9,000 nt of DNA from Hyphomicrobiaceae bacterium (GTDB lineage: Bacteria > Pseudomonadota > Alphaproteobacteria > Rhizobiales > MH13), in contig JAGRKQ010000047.1 of assembly GCA_020442235.1 (NCBI GenBank), forward strand, positions 1-9,000. Direction: 5' to 3'. The translations under genes and the position numbers were made by a program. Numbering within the stretch: the stretch's first letter is position 1; each line of letters begins with the position of its first letter. Below are positions 1 to 7,740 of this stretch, piece after piece. The notes beneath the pieces were generated by a model. The model was not told the origin of the DNA. It ran no database searches and saw nothing but the letters and a program-made list of their open reading frames with translations.

Positions 1-28
1 TCTTGCAGGCTGGCGCCCATGGATGTAG

Positions 29-41
29 TTTGCAATACAAA
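29..41. promoter_or_regulatory. Candidate operator dyad upstream of the membrane protein/regulator pair
   Basis: A 13-base partial inverted repeat, TTTG-N5-CAAA (TTTGCAATACAAA), lies 17 bases before the first gene's ATG and just ahead of its AGGA ribosome binding site. Its size and position fit an operator for the small winged-helix regulator encoded by the second gene, which would make the unit autoregulated. That link is inference. I found no convincing -35 element in the few bases upstream, and part of the promoter may lie outside the window. Confidence 0.3.
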
Positions 42-57
42 TCTATGTAGGACGCAA

Positions 58-672
58 ATGAAAGACGTCGATCAGGCCCTTGCCGACATTGCGGCCATTC
101 GCCAACAGGTGGCGATGAGCACGCTGTTTCGCGGCCTCGGCCCGGCCGCACTGGCGGCAACCGGCATCCTCGCTCTCGGCGCAGCCTTGGTCCAGTTGAC
201 CATCGGCACAGATTCCGGTGCCGATCCTTTCGGCTATTTCGCCTTGTGGATTGGAACGGCCGGCATCGCCCTTGCGATCCTTGCCACCGAAATCCTGCGC
301 CGGCGCCGGAAAGAGCCATCCTCGCTCGCCGATGCGGTCTTGCAGAACGCGCTGTTGCAATTCCTGCCCTCCGGCATGACCGGAGCCGCATTGCTGATCT
401 TTTCCGCCCTCTATGCGCCCGACAGTCTGTGGATGCTGCCCGGCTTGTGGCAGATCCTCGTCGCGCTCGGCATCTACGCCGCCGCGCGGCTTCTGCCGGG
501 ACAGACCATGATCGCAGCGGCGTGGTATTTCATCGCCGGCTTTTACGTCCTGCTCGATGCCAGCCAGGGCCGGGTCCTGTCGCCCTGGCACATGGGCGTG
601 CCCTTTCTGATTGGTCAGTCGATCATGGCCGCCGTCACCTGGCGCGCAACGGAGGCTCTCGATGGCGCATGA
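58..672 (+). CDS. Multi-pass membrane protein of unknown function, partner of the downstream regulator
   Basis: I do not recognise a named family. The 204-residue product has a short charged N-terminus (about residues 1-25) followed by roughly six hydrophobic segments near residues 28-50, 58-80, 97-120, 124-145, 150-166 and 178-196. A basic RRRRK cluster follows the second segment, so it is an inner-membrane protein with short loops. I chose the ATG at 58 rather than one at 19 because AGGA lies six bases before it and the extra N-terminal residues would be cysteine-containing and non-hydrophobic. The stop overlaps the next gene's start by 11 bases, so the two are probably translationally coupled. 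No catalytic motif is visible. A role in sensing or transport for the adjacent regulator is possible but unproven. Confidence 0.75.
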   Translation: MKDVDQALADIAAIRQQVAMSTLFRGLGPAALAATGILALGAALVQLTIGTDSGADPFGYFALWIGTAGIALAILATEILRRRRKEPSSLADAVLQNALLQFLPSGMTGAALLIFSALYAPDSLWMLPGLWQILVALGIYAAARLLPGQTMIAAAWYFIAGFYVLLDASQGRVLSPWHMGVPFLIGQSIMAAVTWRATEALDGA

Positions 673-1024
673 CAAGGCCCGCTTTGCCTATGACGGCCTC
701 GACCGGACGATCCACGAAAAGGCCCGTCTCGGCATCCTGACATCCCTGATGGCGCACCCGCGCGGCCTTGCCTTCAACGACCTTGCCGGCCTTTGCAGCC
801 TGACAAACGGCAATCTCAGCCGCCATCTTCTGGTGCTTGGCGAAGCGGGCCTCGTCTCCGTCGACAAGAGCTACAAGAACAATCGCCCGCACACGCAAGT
901 TCTTCTGACCGAAGCCGGACGGCAGCGCTTCCTGGATTATCTCTCTGTCCTCGAACAGGTGTTGAAAGACGCCGAACACGCCGCCGGAACGGCCGATTCC
1001 GCAGCACGGCTCAAACCCGTCTGA
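662..1024 (+). CDS. Small winged-helix transcriptional regulator (HTH_34/MarR-ArsR-like)
   Basis: This 120-residue protein is almost entirely one winged-helix DNA-binding domain. Residues 20-33 form the first helix, 36-47 the second, and 48-61 (around LTNGNLSRHLLVL) the recognition helix. Residues 62-84 form the wing, with the basic stretch KSYKNNRPHTQV, and an amphipathic C-terminal helix at about 85-107 is probably for dimerisation. This matches small single-domain regulators of the HTH_34/MarR-like group. No ligand or metal site is evident. The ATG at 662 has an ideal GGAGG at 651-655, six bases upstream, and lies inside the end of the membrane protein gene. The close pairing suggests the membrane protein is its partner or target. 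The dyad at 29-41 is a plausible binding site, by inference. The next gene follows after 83 bases with no terminator-like hairpin. Confidence 0.85.
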   Translation: MAHDKARFAYDGLDRTIHEKARLGILTSLMAHPRGLAFNDLAGLCSLTNGNLSRHLLVLGEAGLVSVDKSYKNNRPHTQVLLTEAGRQRFLDYLSVLEQVLKDAEHAAGTADSAARLKPV

Positions 1025-1107
1025 ACCGCTCTACCTTCCGCAAGGCTGCCGGCGCCTGATCCGCCCCGGTATTCCTTTCCCGTCTCATCCTGCCTACGAG
1101 GTTTGCA

Positions 1108-1785
<678 letters not shown>

Positions 1786-1794
1786 GGTGCAGCG

Positions 1795-3405
1795 ATGCGG
1801 ATCCTGCTCATCAACGTGCCGCACCCTTCCATCGGAAGCCGCATTCCCGACGATCACCTGCCGCCTCTGGGTTTGTTATCCATTGGCAGCCCGCTGATCG
1901 ACGATGGCCACGACGTTACGCTGCTTGATGCCGAATTCGGCCCCATGCCCCCGGAGCAGATCGTTGCCGAAGCCCTCCGCATGGCGCCGGACATCGTCAT
2001 GTTCGGGCATTCCGGATCGACCTCCGGTCATCCGGTGATCGAGACGCTTGCACGGCGCATCCACGCGGGGATGCCGATGGCAAAAATCATCTATGGCGGT
2101 GTTTACCCGACTTATCACTGGCGCGAGATTCTTGAGGCCGAACCCCATGTTACCGCCATCGTGCGGGGCGAAGGCGAGGAGACGACCCGAAACCTCGTCC
2201 GGGCCCTTGGCGATGGTCGCTCGCTGAAGGATGTGGCAGGCATCGCCTGGCGCCTTGAAGGCCGACCCGTGGCAACGGCTCCGGCGCCGGTGATCATGGA
2301 TCTTGATGCCTATCGCATCGGCTGGGAGCTGATCGACCACAGACGCTATTCCTATTGGGGACGGCTGCGCGCGGTGGTCGTGCAATTTTCCCGCGGCTGC
2401 CCGCATCTTTGCAATTACTGCGGCCAGCGCGGCTTCTGGACCCGCTGGCGCCATCGCGATCCGGTTCTGTTTGCTCGCGAAATCGCCCGCCTCCACAGAG
2501 AGCAGGGCGTCAAGGTCTTCAACTTCGCCGATGAAAACCCGACCGTTTCGCGAAAGGCTTGGACGGCCTTCCTGAATGCCCTCATCGCCGAGAAGGTCGA
2601 CGTCATCCTCGTCGGGTCGACGCGCGCCGACGACATCGTCCGCGATGCCGATATCCTGCCGCTCTACAAGAAGGCCGGCTGGCAGCGCTTTCTGCTCGGC
2701 ACCGAAAGCACCGATGAGAAGACGCTTGAGAAAATCCGCAAGGGCGCGGCCACGGCAACGGACCGCGAGGCCATCCGGCTCCTGCGCCAGAACGGCATTC
2801 TATCGATGGCCACCACGGTCGTCGGTTTCGAGGAGGAGACCGGCCGCGATCACTGGAGGGGGCTGCGCCGGTTGCTCACCTACGATCCGGATCAGATCCA
2901 GATCGTGTTCGTGACGCCGCATCGCTGGACACCATTCTACCGGCTGGCAGCAGGGCGCAAGGTCATCCAGACCGACCAGCGCCTCTGGGACTACAAGCAT
3001 CAGGTGCTGTCGACCCGGCACATGGCGCCCTGGCGGGTGCTTGCATGGGTGAAGCTGACCGAAGTGGTGCTTCAAACCCGCCCCAAAGCCATCTACCGCA
3101 CCTTTCTGCAACGCGACGCCGGCTTGCGTCATGCTATGCAGTGGTATGCGCAGATGGGGCGCAGGGTCTGGTTCCACGAGTGGTTCCGCTTCTTCCTCGA
3201 CCGCAGAACCCGAAATGGCCCGACGCTTGGCGCGTTCTGGGGGCTGGCACAGGATGGCGAAGAGCGCTCCATGACCCTTGCCCCGATGCATCGGACCAAA
3301 GTCATGTCGACTGCCGCAGGACCGCAGACAGGCAGGGTTGAAGATCACGCTCTGCAGGACCGGTCGAAAGATCATCCGCCGGAGATCATCAGCAAAGCGA
3401 ACTGA
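1795..3405 (+). CDS. B12-binding domain radical SAM protein, BchE-like
   Basis: The 536-residue protein starts with a cobalamin-binding Rossmann domain at about 1-140 (opening MRILLINVP, later IIYGGVYPTY and VRGEGEE). It lacks the DxHxxG lower-ligand motif, as is usual in this radical SAM class. The radical SAM barrel spans about 190-385. The cluster ligands Cys202, Cys206 and Cys209 lie in RGCPHLCNYCG, followed by FADENPT at 244-250 and GTES at 302-305, which fit the SAM-binding strands. The order and wording around the cluster (RGCP, ADE-PT) recall BchE, the anaerobic Mg-protoporphyrin monomethyl ester cyclase, but no bacteriochlorophyll genes are nearby and BchE function is not supported. 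Residues from about 400 form a basic, aromatic-rich C-terminal region. The last 15 bases lie in a repeat shared with the tRNA flank, so the C-terminal tail may be altered. The substrate is unknown; the adjacent prenyltransferase suggests a lipophilic one. Confidence 0.88.
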   Translation: MRILLINVPHPSIGSRIPDDHLPPLGLLSIGSPLIDDGHDVTLLDAEFGPMPPEQIVAEALRMAPDIVMFGHSGSTSGHPVIETLARRIHAGMPMAKIIYGGVYPTYHWREILEAEPHVTAIVRGEGEETTRNLVRALGDGRSLKDVAGIAWRLEGRPVATAPAPVIMDLDAYRIGWELIDHRRYSYWGRLRAVVVQFSRGCPHLCNYCGQRGFWTRWRHRDPVLFAREIARLHREQGVKVFNFADENPTVSRKAWTAFLNALIAEKVDVILVGSTRADDIVRDADILPLYKKAGWQRFLLGTESTDEKTLEKIRKGAATATDREAIRLLRQNGILSMATTVVGFEEETGRDHWRGLRRLLTYDPDQIQIVFVTPHRWTPFYRLAAGRKVIQTDQRLWDYKHQVLSTRHMAPWRVLAWVKLTEVVLQTRPKAIYRTFLQRDAGLRHAMQWYAQMGRRVWFHEWFRFFLDRRTRNGPTLGAFWGLAQDGEERSMTLAPMHRTKVMSTAAGPQTGRVEDHALQDRSKDHPPEIISKAN

Positions 3406-3429
3406 TCGTGAGCGAAAAGTTGGCGCGCC
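3391..3429. repeat. Direct repeat copy A, resembling the tRNA-Arg 3' end and flank
   Basis: This 39-base stretch matches 3504-3542 at a constant offset of 113 bases, with 33 of 39 positions identical by hand alignment. The last 23 bases (3407-3429) differ at one position. It contains the nine bases that end the tRNA gene (TGGCGCGCC), and it covers the final codons and stop of the radical SAM gene. Just beyond it, 3430-3448 holds a degenerate resemblance to the tRNA T-arm (AGGA, then TCGAAC). It is consistent with a truncated tRNA 3'-end duplication. Confidence 0.6.
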
Positions 3430-3503
3430 ACGATGAGGAATTATCGAACGCGCCAGCGAGCGAAGAGCGAGCCGGCCGGTCAGGCCGCCCTGCGGAGGCA
3501 TTG

Positions 3504-3542
3504 AGCGAAGCGAAATTGCCGTGAGCGAAAAGATGGCGCGCC
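3504..3542. repeat. Direct repeat copy B, spanning the true 3' end of tRNA-Arg
   Basis: Partner of the repeat at 3391-3429. It runs from the downstream flank of the minus-strand tRNA into its CCA end and acceptor stem. The heptamer GAGCGAA also recurs at 3410, 3458, 3503 and 3523, so the spacer is locally repetitive. On the tRNA strand the flank reads TCTTTTCGCTCACG, a short T-rich run that could help end transcription. Confidence 0.6.
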
Positions 3543-3610
3543 CGAAAGGATTCGAACCTCTGACCCCCAGATTCGTAGTCTGGTGCTCTATCCAGCTGAG
3601 CTACGGGCGC
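3534..3610 (-). tRNA. tRNA-Arg(ACG), CCA end encoded
   Basis: The reverse strand folds as a complete 77-base tRNA. The acceptor stem GCGCCCG pairs with CGGGCGC, followed by discriminator G and an encoded CCA. The D-arm region is GCTCAGCTGGATAGAGC. The anticodon stem CCAGA/TCTGG encloses the loop CTACGAA with anticodon ACG, and the T-arm contains GGTTCGAATCC. Anticodon ACG is normally edited to ICG by TadA and reads CGU, CGC and CGA codons. The gene stands alone between convergent neighbours: the radical SAM gene ends upstream on the plus strand, and the histidine kinase ends on the minus strand 141 bases before the tRNA 5' end. Its 3' end is duplicated at 3407-3429. Confidence 0.97.
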
Positions 3611-3673
3611 GCGGCCGGCACGGCCTTGGCCGCACGGCATGCGGTCGGCGAGGCCGTCCGCGAGGTGGGGCGT

Positions 3674-3702
3674 TGGGTATCGCAGCCATTTGAGAAATGC
3701 AA
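3674..3702 (-). promoter_or_regulatory. Candidate promoter for tRNA-Arg
   Basis: On the minus strand, TTGCAT (3702-3697) and TACCCA (3679-3674) are separated by 17 bases and lie about 64 bases before the mature tRNA 5' end. The -35 is a fair match and the -10 is poor. The tRNA could instead be read through from the histidine kinase operon, because no terminator-like hairpin is visible at 3611-3751. Confidence 0.3.
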
Positions 3703-3751
3703 GCGCGAATTCGCCTTGTCCGATCCAGCACCGCAACTGCGGCCAATCGGT

Positions 3752-5269
3752 TCACTCTTCTTGGCCGCTAAGGGTGGCGGACAGAGGATCGGTCGGGCCG
3801 GTTACAGAAGCGGCGCGACCCGGATCCGGCAGGCGGATCTCGAACCGGGTTCCTTCCGGCCCGGTTGCCGCGAGCGCGATCGCTCCGCCATGAGCCCGCA
3901 CGAGATCGGCGGCAATCGCCAGGCCAAGCCCGGCACTGCCCTTGCCGCCGGCTGCATGGAAAGGCTCGAACAGGCGCGCGCGCAGCGCCTCGGGGATGCC
4001 CGGCCCGGTGTCGCTGATGGTGATGACGGCCGTTCCGTCTTCGCGGGCATGGGCGATCTCGACGGCATGGCCTCCGTCGGGCCTGTCGGTCGGCTCCATG
4101 GCCTGCCGTGCGTTGCGCAACAGGTTCAGGAGCACACGAAAGAGCTGGTCCGGATCGGCGTGGATCATCGTTCCGGGGGCGACAGAAAGGCGCAGGACCG
4201 GGCCGCCTTCGCCAGCAAGACCGGCGAATTCACCGGCATCCTCGGCCAGACGCTTCAGATCGACGAGCCGGCGCTCGGGCTCGCGCGTGCCGATGCGGCC
4301 ATAGCCGAGCGTTGCCTCGCAGAAGGACACCGCCCGGTCGATGGCGTGGATCATGCGCGGGGCGAGGCGCTGCACGGTCGGGTCCGGCACGCTGGCAAGG
4401 CGGTCGGACAGAAGCTGTGCCGAGGCCAGAAGGTTGCGCAGGTCGTGATTGATCTTGGAGACGGCAAGGCCCAGTTCGGCAAGGCGCCGCCTTTCACCCA
4501 GCATGGCGCGGATTTCCGCCTGCATGTCGGAAAGCTGTCTTTCGGCGCGGCCAAGCTCATCGCGCCGCCCGGAGGGGCGCACGATGTTGGAGGCTTCCTC
4601 CGGGGCGCGGGCAAAGCGGGCCATGGCCGCATCCAGCCGGCGCATCGGGCGCACGAAGAGCCAGTTGAGCGAGACATAGACGAGCACCGCCGTGATCAGG
4701 GAAATGGCGATGGAAAGAAGGCCGATGTTGCGCGCATAGGTCCACATTGCCTCGCGCAGGGGCGCCTCGCGGATGACGATCTCCACCTGCACGTCGCCGG
4801 CTTCGGGCATGCCATGGATGCGCAGCAGCCGCCCTTCGGCGAAGAGCGAGCGGAAGGCTTCGCGGATCAGGCCGAAGGCCGTCTCGTTGTCGAAGGCAAT
4901 GTCGATGTCGACCCGCAAGGGGCCGATCTGCGGCGCCTCGATCATGCGCCGCCCCTGCGGCGTCATCACCGCGAGTTCCAGCGCACCGAGCCGCTCCAGA
5001 AGTTCGGCCCGCATCAGATCCTCGCCCGGCGCATCAAGCGAGGGCAGGTCGAGGGCGGAGGCGACGAGGCTGGCCGCGGACGCCCGGTCGGCAAGCCAGC
5101 TTCGGCGGAAATTGGCCAGCGACGGCACGAAGATCAGGACTTCGGCCAGGAGCACGAAGAGGATCGTCAGGACGAGCAGCTTGCCGGAAAGGCCGAAGCC
5201 AACGCCGGTCCGCGCCGCCCGGTCGGCCCTGTCGCCATCCGGCCTGTTCGCCATCGCGCTGTCGCTCAT
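3752..5269 (-). CDS. Orphan membrane sensor histidine kinase with HAMP domain
   Basis: The 505-residue kinase senses a signal at the membrane, autophosphorylates a histidine and would pass the phosphate to a response regulator. It has a first membrane helix at about 29-50, a periplasmic region at 51-180 of no recognised fold, a second helix at about 181-205 and a HAMP linker at about 206-255. The phosphoacceptor is His275 in SKINHDLRNLL, which has an Asp-Leu-Arg after the His instead of the common Glu-Leu-Arg. The ATPase domain shows an N-box (LLNLLRNARQAM, about 380-391), G1 (SDTGPGIP, 419-426), an F-box (LFEPFHA, 433-439) and G2 (GSAGLGLAIA, 444-453), so it looks active. The ATG at 5269 follows the flavoprotein stop by 25 bases on the same strand, suggesting an operon; an ATG at 5254 is an alternative. 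No response regulator lies in the window. Confidence 0.92.
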   Translation of the reverse strand: MSDSAMANRPDGDRADRAARTGVGFGLSGKLLVLTILFVLLAEVLIFVPSLANFRRSWLADRASAASLVASALDLPSLDAPGEDLMRAELLERLGALELAVMTPQGRRMIEAPQIGPLRVDIDIAFDNETAFGLIREAFRSLFAEGRLLRIHGMPEAGDVQVEIVIREAPLREAMWTYARNIGLLSIAISLITAVLVYVSLNWLFVRPMRRLDAAMARFARAPEEASNIVRPSGRRDELGRAERQLSDMQAEIRAMLGERRRLAELGLAVSKINHDLRNLLASAQLLSDRLASVPDPTVQRLAPRMIHAIDRAVSFCEATLGYGRIGTREPERRLVDLKRLAEDAGEFAGLAGEGGPVLRLSVAPGTMIHADPDQLFRVLLNLLRNARQAMEPTDRPDGGHAVEIAHAREDGTAVITISDTGPGIPEALRARLFEPFHAAGGKGSAGLGLAIAADLVRAHGGAIALAATGPEGTRFEIRLPDPGRAASVTGPTDPLSATLSGQEE

Positions 5270-5294
5270 CGTTACGCCCCGACCCGTGGCCGCC

Positions 5295-6722
5295 TCACCC
5301 GAAGCGGCGCAGGAAAGCGATGATCTTGCGAAGCGTGGGATTGGTCAAACCGGGACGGTAGAACTCCACAGCCGCGCGCTTGCCGACCTCGGCGAGTGTC
5401 GGATAGGCCGCCACCCAGCCGGCAATGTCGCGCACCCCCATGCGACGCGAAACGGCAAGACCCCACAGCGAGATGATCTCGCCCGCCTTCGGCCCGGCAC
5501 AGACCGCCCCGAGAATCCGTCCGCGTTTATTGGTGATGAGCTTGATGAAGCCTTCCACCCGACGTTCGGCCTGGGCGCGGTCATTGTCGTGGAAGGGCCA
5601 GCGGAAGACCTTGATGGCGCCATGCGCCGCCTTCGCCTCTTCTTCGGTGAGGCCGACCGAGGCGACTTCCGGGTCGGTGTAGGTGGTGCGCGGCAGGATG
5701 GTGCGGTTTTCCTTGATCGGCACACGGAAGAGGATGTTGCGGGCGATCAGAGCACCGTGATAGCCGGCGACATGGGTGAATTGCAGCCCGCCGGCAACGT
5801 CGCCGATGGCGAAGACCTTGCGGTTGGTGGTGCGCAGGCCCTTGTCGACGACGATGCCGCGGCGCGAATGCTCGATGCCCGCCTTGTCGAGGCCCAGCCC
5901 TTCCACGTTCACCGCGCGGCCGGCGGCGACAAGAAGATGCGTGCCGGCGATCATGCCGGTCCTGCCGCCGGTGTCCTCGATGGTGACGCAGACGCCGTCT
6001 CCGTCCCGCTCCACACCGACGACCTTGGCGCGGATTTCCAGCCGCACGCCCTCTTCGATCAGCGCCTTTTCCACCACGGCCGCAGCCTCGCGGTCCTCAC
6101 GGCCGAGAAGATCGGCCGCTTCGATGACGGTGACCTCGGCGCCGAGGCGGCGATGGGCCTGCGCCATTTCCAGGCCGATCGGACCGCCGCCGATGATGAT
6201 GAGGTGGCCTGGGCGCTCGGTGCGATCGAACAGCACCTCATTGGTGAGATAGGGAACCTCCGCCAGCCCGGGGATCGGCGGGATGAAGGGGCGCGATCCC
6301 GTGGCGACGACGAAACGGCGGGCGCGGATGTCGGTCTCGCCGACACGCACGCAATCGGGCGCGGTGAACGCGGCTTCGCCCTTCAGGACGGTGACGCCCA
6401 TGCCCTCGAAACGCTCCACGGAATCGTTCGGCTCGATGGCGGCGATCACTTCGTGGATGTGATCGTGGACGCGCTGGAAGTCGATCTCGGGCTCGGCGGC
6501 GTTGACACCGAAGGCGCGGCCCTCGCGGATCGCATGGGCGTGCTTGGCCGCCGCCAGGATCGCCTTGGAGGGAACGCAGCCGACATTGAGGCAGTCGCCG
6601 CCCATCCTGTGCTTTTCGATCAGCACCACAGGAACGCCGAAGCCGGCGCAGACGGCGGCGGCTGTCAGGCCGCCGGAGCCGGCGCCGATGATGCAGACAT
6701 CAGGGGTGAGCGTGTCGGCCAA
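5295..6722 (-). CDS. FAD-dependent pyridine nucleotide-disulfide oxidoreductase, mercuric reductase/Lpd-like
   Basis: The 475-residue flavoprotein has the full two-dinucleotide-fold plan. The FAD-binding GAGSGG is at 13-18, the redox disulfide at Cys44 and Cys49 in GGDCLNVGCVPSK, ATGSRP at 140-145, the NAD(P)-binding GGGPIGLE at 178-185 and the second FAD motif GDVAGG at 307-312. The dimerisation domain begins near residue 345. Lipoamide dehydrogenases end with HPTLSE, whose His is the catalytic base; here the motif is YPTLAE (440-445), so the base is replaced by Tyr while the Glu is kept. True lipoamide dehydrogenase activity is therefore unlikely. No N-terminal heavy-metal domain or C-terminal vicinal cysteines are present, so mercury reduction is not supported either. 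It starts with TTG after GGAG (6735-6732), which overlaps the stop of the TVP38 gene. The substrate is unknown; partnership with the TVP38 membrane protein is the best clue. Confidence 0.93.
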   Translation of the reverse strand: MADTLTPDVCIIGAGSGGLTAAAVCAGFGVPVVLIEKHRMGGDCLNVGCVPSKAILAAAKHAHAIREGRAFGVNAAEPEIDFQRVHDHIHEVIAAIEPNDSVERFEGMGVTVLKGEAAFTAPDCVRVGETDIRARRFVVATGSRPFIPPIPGLAEVPYLTNEVLFDRTERPGHLIIIGGGPIGLEMAQAHRRLGAEVTVIEAADLLGREDREAAAVVEKALIEEGVRLEIRAKVVGVERDGDGVCVTIEDTGGRTGMIAGTHLLVAAGRAVNVEGLGLDKAGIEHSRRGIVVDKGLRTTNRKVFAIGDVAGGLQFTHVAGYHGALIARNILFRVPIKENRTILPRTTYTDPEVASVGLTEEEAKAAHGAIKVFRWPFHDNDRAQAERRVEGFIKLITNKRGRILGAVCAGPKAGEIISLWGLAVSRRMGVRDIAGWVAAYPTLAEVGKRAAVEFYRPGLTNPTLRKIIAFLRRFG

Positions 6723-6728
6723 GGCGGT

Positions 6729-7520
6729 TCACTCCATTTCAGGCGCGGCGGAACGACGGCGCAGACGTTTCACAACGGGCGGGATCAGCGACACGACACC
6801 GAGCGCGGTGAAGGCGATGAGCAGCTCGGGCGTTACCAGCGAGCCGGCACTGATAGCGCAGGTGCCGGCCGCCGCGCAGCCCGGATTGGCCGCCTCCTGC
6901 GCAGCGATGAGGCTGTCGAGCCCGGTGCCGAGAAAGGCGAAGGCAAATGTGCCCGGCAGGATGCCAAGGGCCGTCGCGGCGACATAGCTGCGCAGCGGCA
7001 CGCCCAGAAAGGCCGGCGCCAGATTGATCAGCCAGAAGGGAAAGAGCGGCGTCAGCCGCAGGAACAGGAGATAGCTGAAGGCGTCCTTGCGGAAGCCGTC
7101 CCGCAGACGGGCGAGGAAGGGGCCGGCTTTCTCTTCCAAAGAGCGCCCGAGCGCCGACCGTGCAGCCAGGAAGATTGCCGTCGCGCCGATGGTGGCGGCC
7201 ACCACGACCGTCGATCCGCCGGCCATCCAGCCGAAGAGAAAGCCGGCGGCGATCGTCAGAAAGCTCGCCCCGGGAAAGGACAGCGCCACCGCCAGCACAT
7301 AGATGGCGCCGAAGATCAGAAGGCTGAGGATGAAATTGGCCTCGATCATATCCGCCAGCTCGAAGCGCTTGCGGATGATGGCCGAAAGGCTCAGCTCTTC
7401 GTGCAGGCCGCTGGCGAAGACGGCCACCGTGGCGCCGGCGATCAGGATCAGGGGCAGGAAACGCTTGATGGTCGCGGCCATGCCCGCAGGTTCAGGGGTC
7501 TTGTGCATTTCATCCAGCAT
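6729..7520 (-). CDS. TVP38/TMEM64 (VTT/DedA superfamily) membrane protein
   Basis: This 263-residue integral membrane protein has hydrophobic segments near residues 21-38, 62-81, 84-118, 146-172, 178-199 and 230-250. The family signature is clear: a small-residue-rich re-entrant region with FPGASFLTIAAGFLFGWMAGG at about 82-102, then FLRLTPLFPFWLINLAPA at 153-170. Relatives are linked to lipid scrambling or transport and membrane maintenance. The reading frame stays open upstream to 7823, but the ATG at 7520 fits best: the extension is arginine-rich, unlike the family, and overlaps the rpmH leader. ATG 7508 is an alternative. The gene ends with a TGA in the same frame as the following flavoprotein, with two codons between the stop and its TTG start. 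In some bacteria these two domains form one polypeptide. Confidence 0.9.
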   Translation of the reverse strand: MLDEMHKTPEPAGMAATIKRFLPLILIAGATVAVFASGLHEELSLSAIIRKRFELADMIEANFILSLLIFGAIYVLAVALSFPGASFLTIAAGFLFGWMAGGSTVVVAATIGATAIFLAARSALGRSLEEKAGPFLARLRDGFRKDAFSYLLFLRLTPLFPFWLINLAPAFLGVPLRSYVAATALGILPGTFAFAFLGTGLDSLIAAQEAANPGCAAAGTCAISAGSLVTPELLIAFTALGVVSLIPPVVKRLRRRSAAPEME

Positions 7521-7711
7521 GGCGCGTTCCCCGGATCGGTCAAGGCGTATGGCGCATGGCCCTGAGCCTTTCATACAGATAGCCATAACAGGGCGGAGCC
7601 GCGGGTTCTTCCCCCTCTCGCGCAGCTGTGATCGGTTCTCATCCGCCGTCATCCGGCCGTGACCGGGCCCGAAACACCCCGGAACGGGCGATGAAATGCC
7701 ACTCCGGCGCG
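7521..7711. other. Divergent intergenic region, no gene seen
   Basis: About 190 bases separate the TVP38 start from the rpmH promoter. Open frames through it lack ribosome binding sites and family resemblance. It should contain the minus-strand promoter of the TVP38-flavoprotein-kinase unit, but I found no -35/-10 pair that I would defend. The AT-richer patch at about 7570-7590 is the best place to look. Confidence 0.5.
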
Positions 7712-7740
7712 TTGACTTTGCGCGCGGGCTTCTCCTATAA
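7712..7740 (+). promoter_or_regulatory. Strong sigma-70-type promoter of the rpmH operon
   Basis: TTGACT at 7712-7717 and CTATAA at 7735-7740 are separated by 17 bases, closely matching the alphaproteobacterial housekeeping consensus (TTGAC-N17-CTATA). Transcription would begin near 7747, giving a leader of about 180 bases before rpmH. Such a strong promoter suits a ribosomal protein gene. Confidence 0.8.

Noticed and set aside
1795..3405. Naming the radical SAM gene bchE
   Set aside because: The resemblance in the B12 and cluster regions is real, but no other bacteriochlorophyll gene is in the window, and BchE-like B12 radical SAM proteins have many functions.
3406..3533. CRISPR array, because GAGCGAA recurs four times
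   Set aside because: The heptamers are irregularly spaced (48, 45 and 20 bases), there are no repeats of CRISPR length with distinct spacers, and no cas gene is present.
3521..5323. A 600-codon plus-strand open frame over the tRNA and the histidine kinase
   Set aside because: It runs through a structured tRNA and antisense to a kinase with all its motifs. The translation resembles no protein family.
4773..7565. A 930-codon open frame on the plus strand opposite the flavoprotein and TVP38 genes
   Set aside because: It lies antisense to well-recognised genes, its translation is low-complexity and rich in Arg, Ala, Gly and Asp, and it has no domain or ribosome binding site. Long antisense open frames are expected in GC-rich codon-biased DNA.
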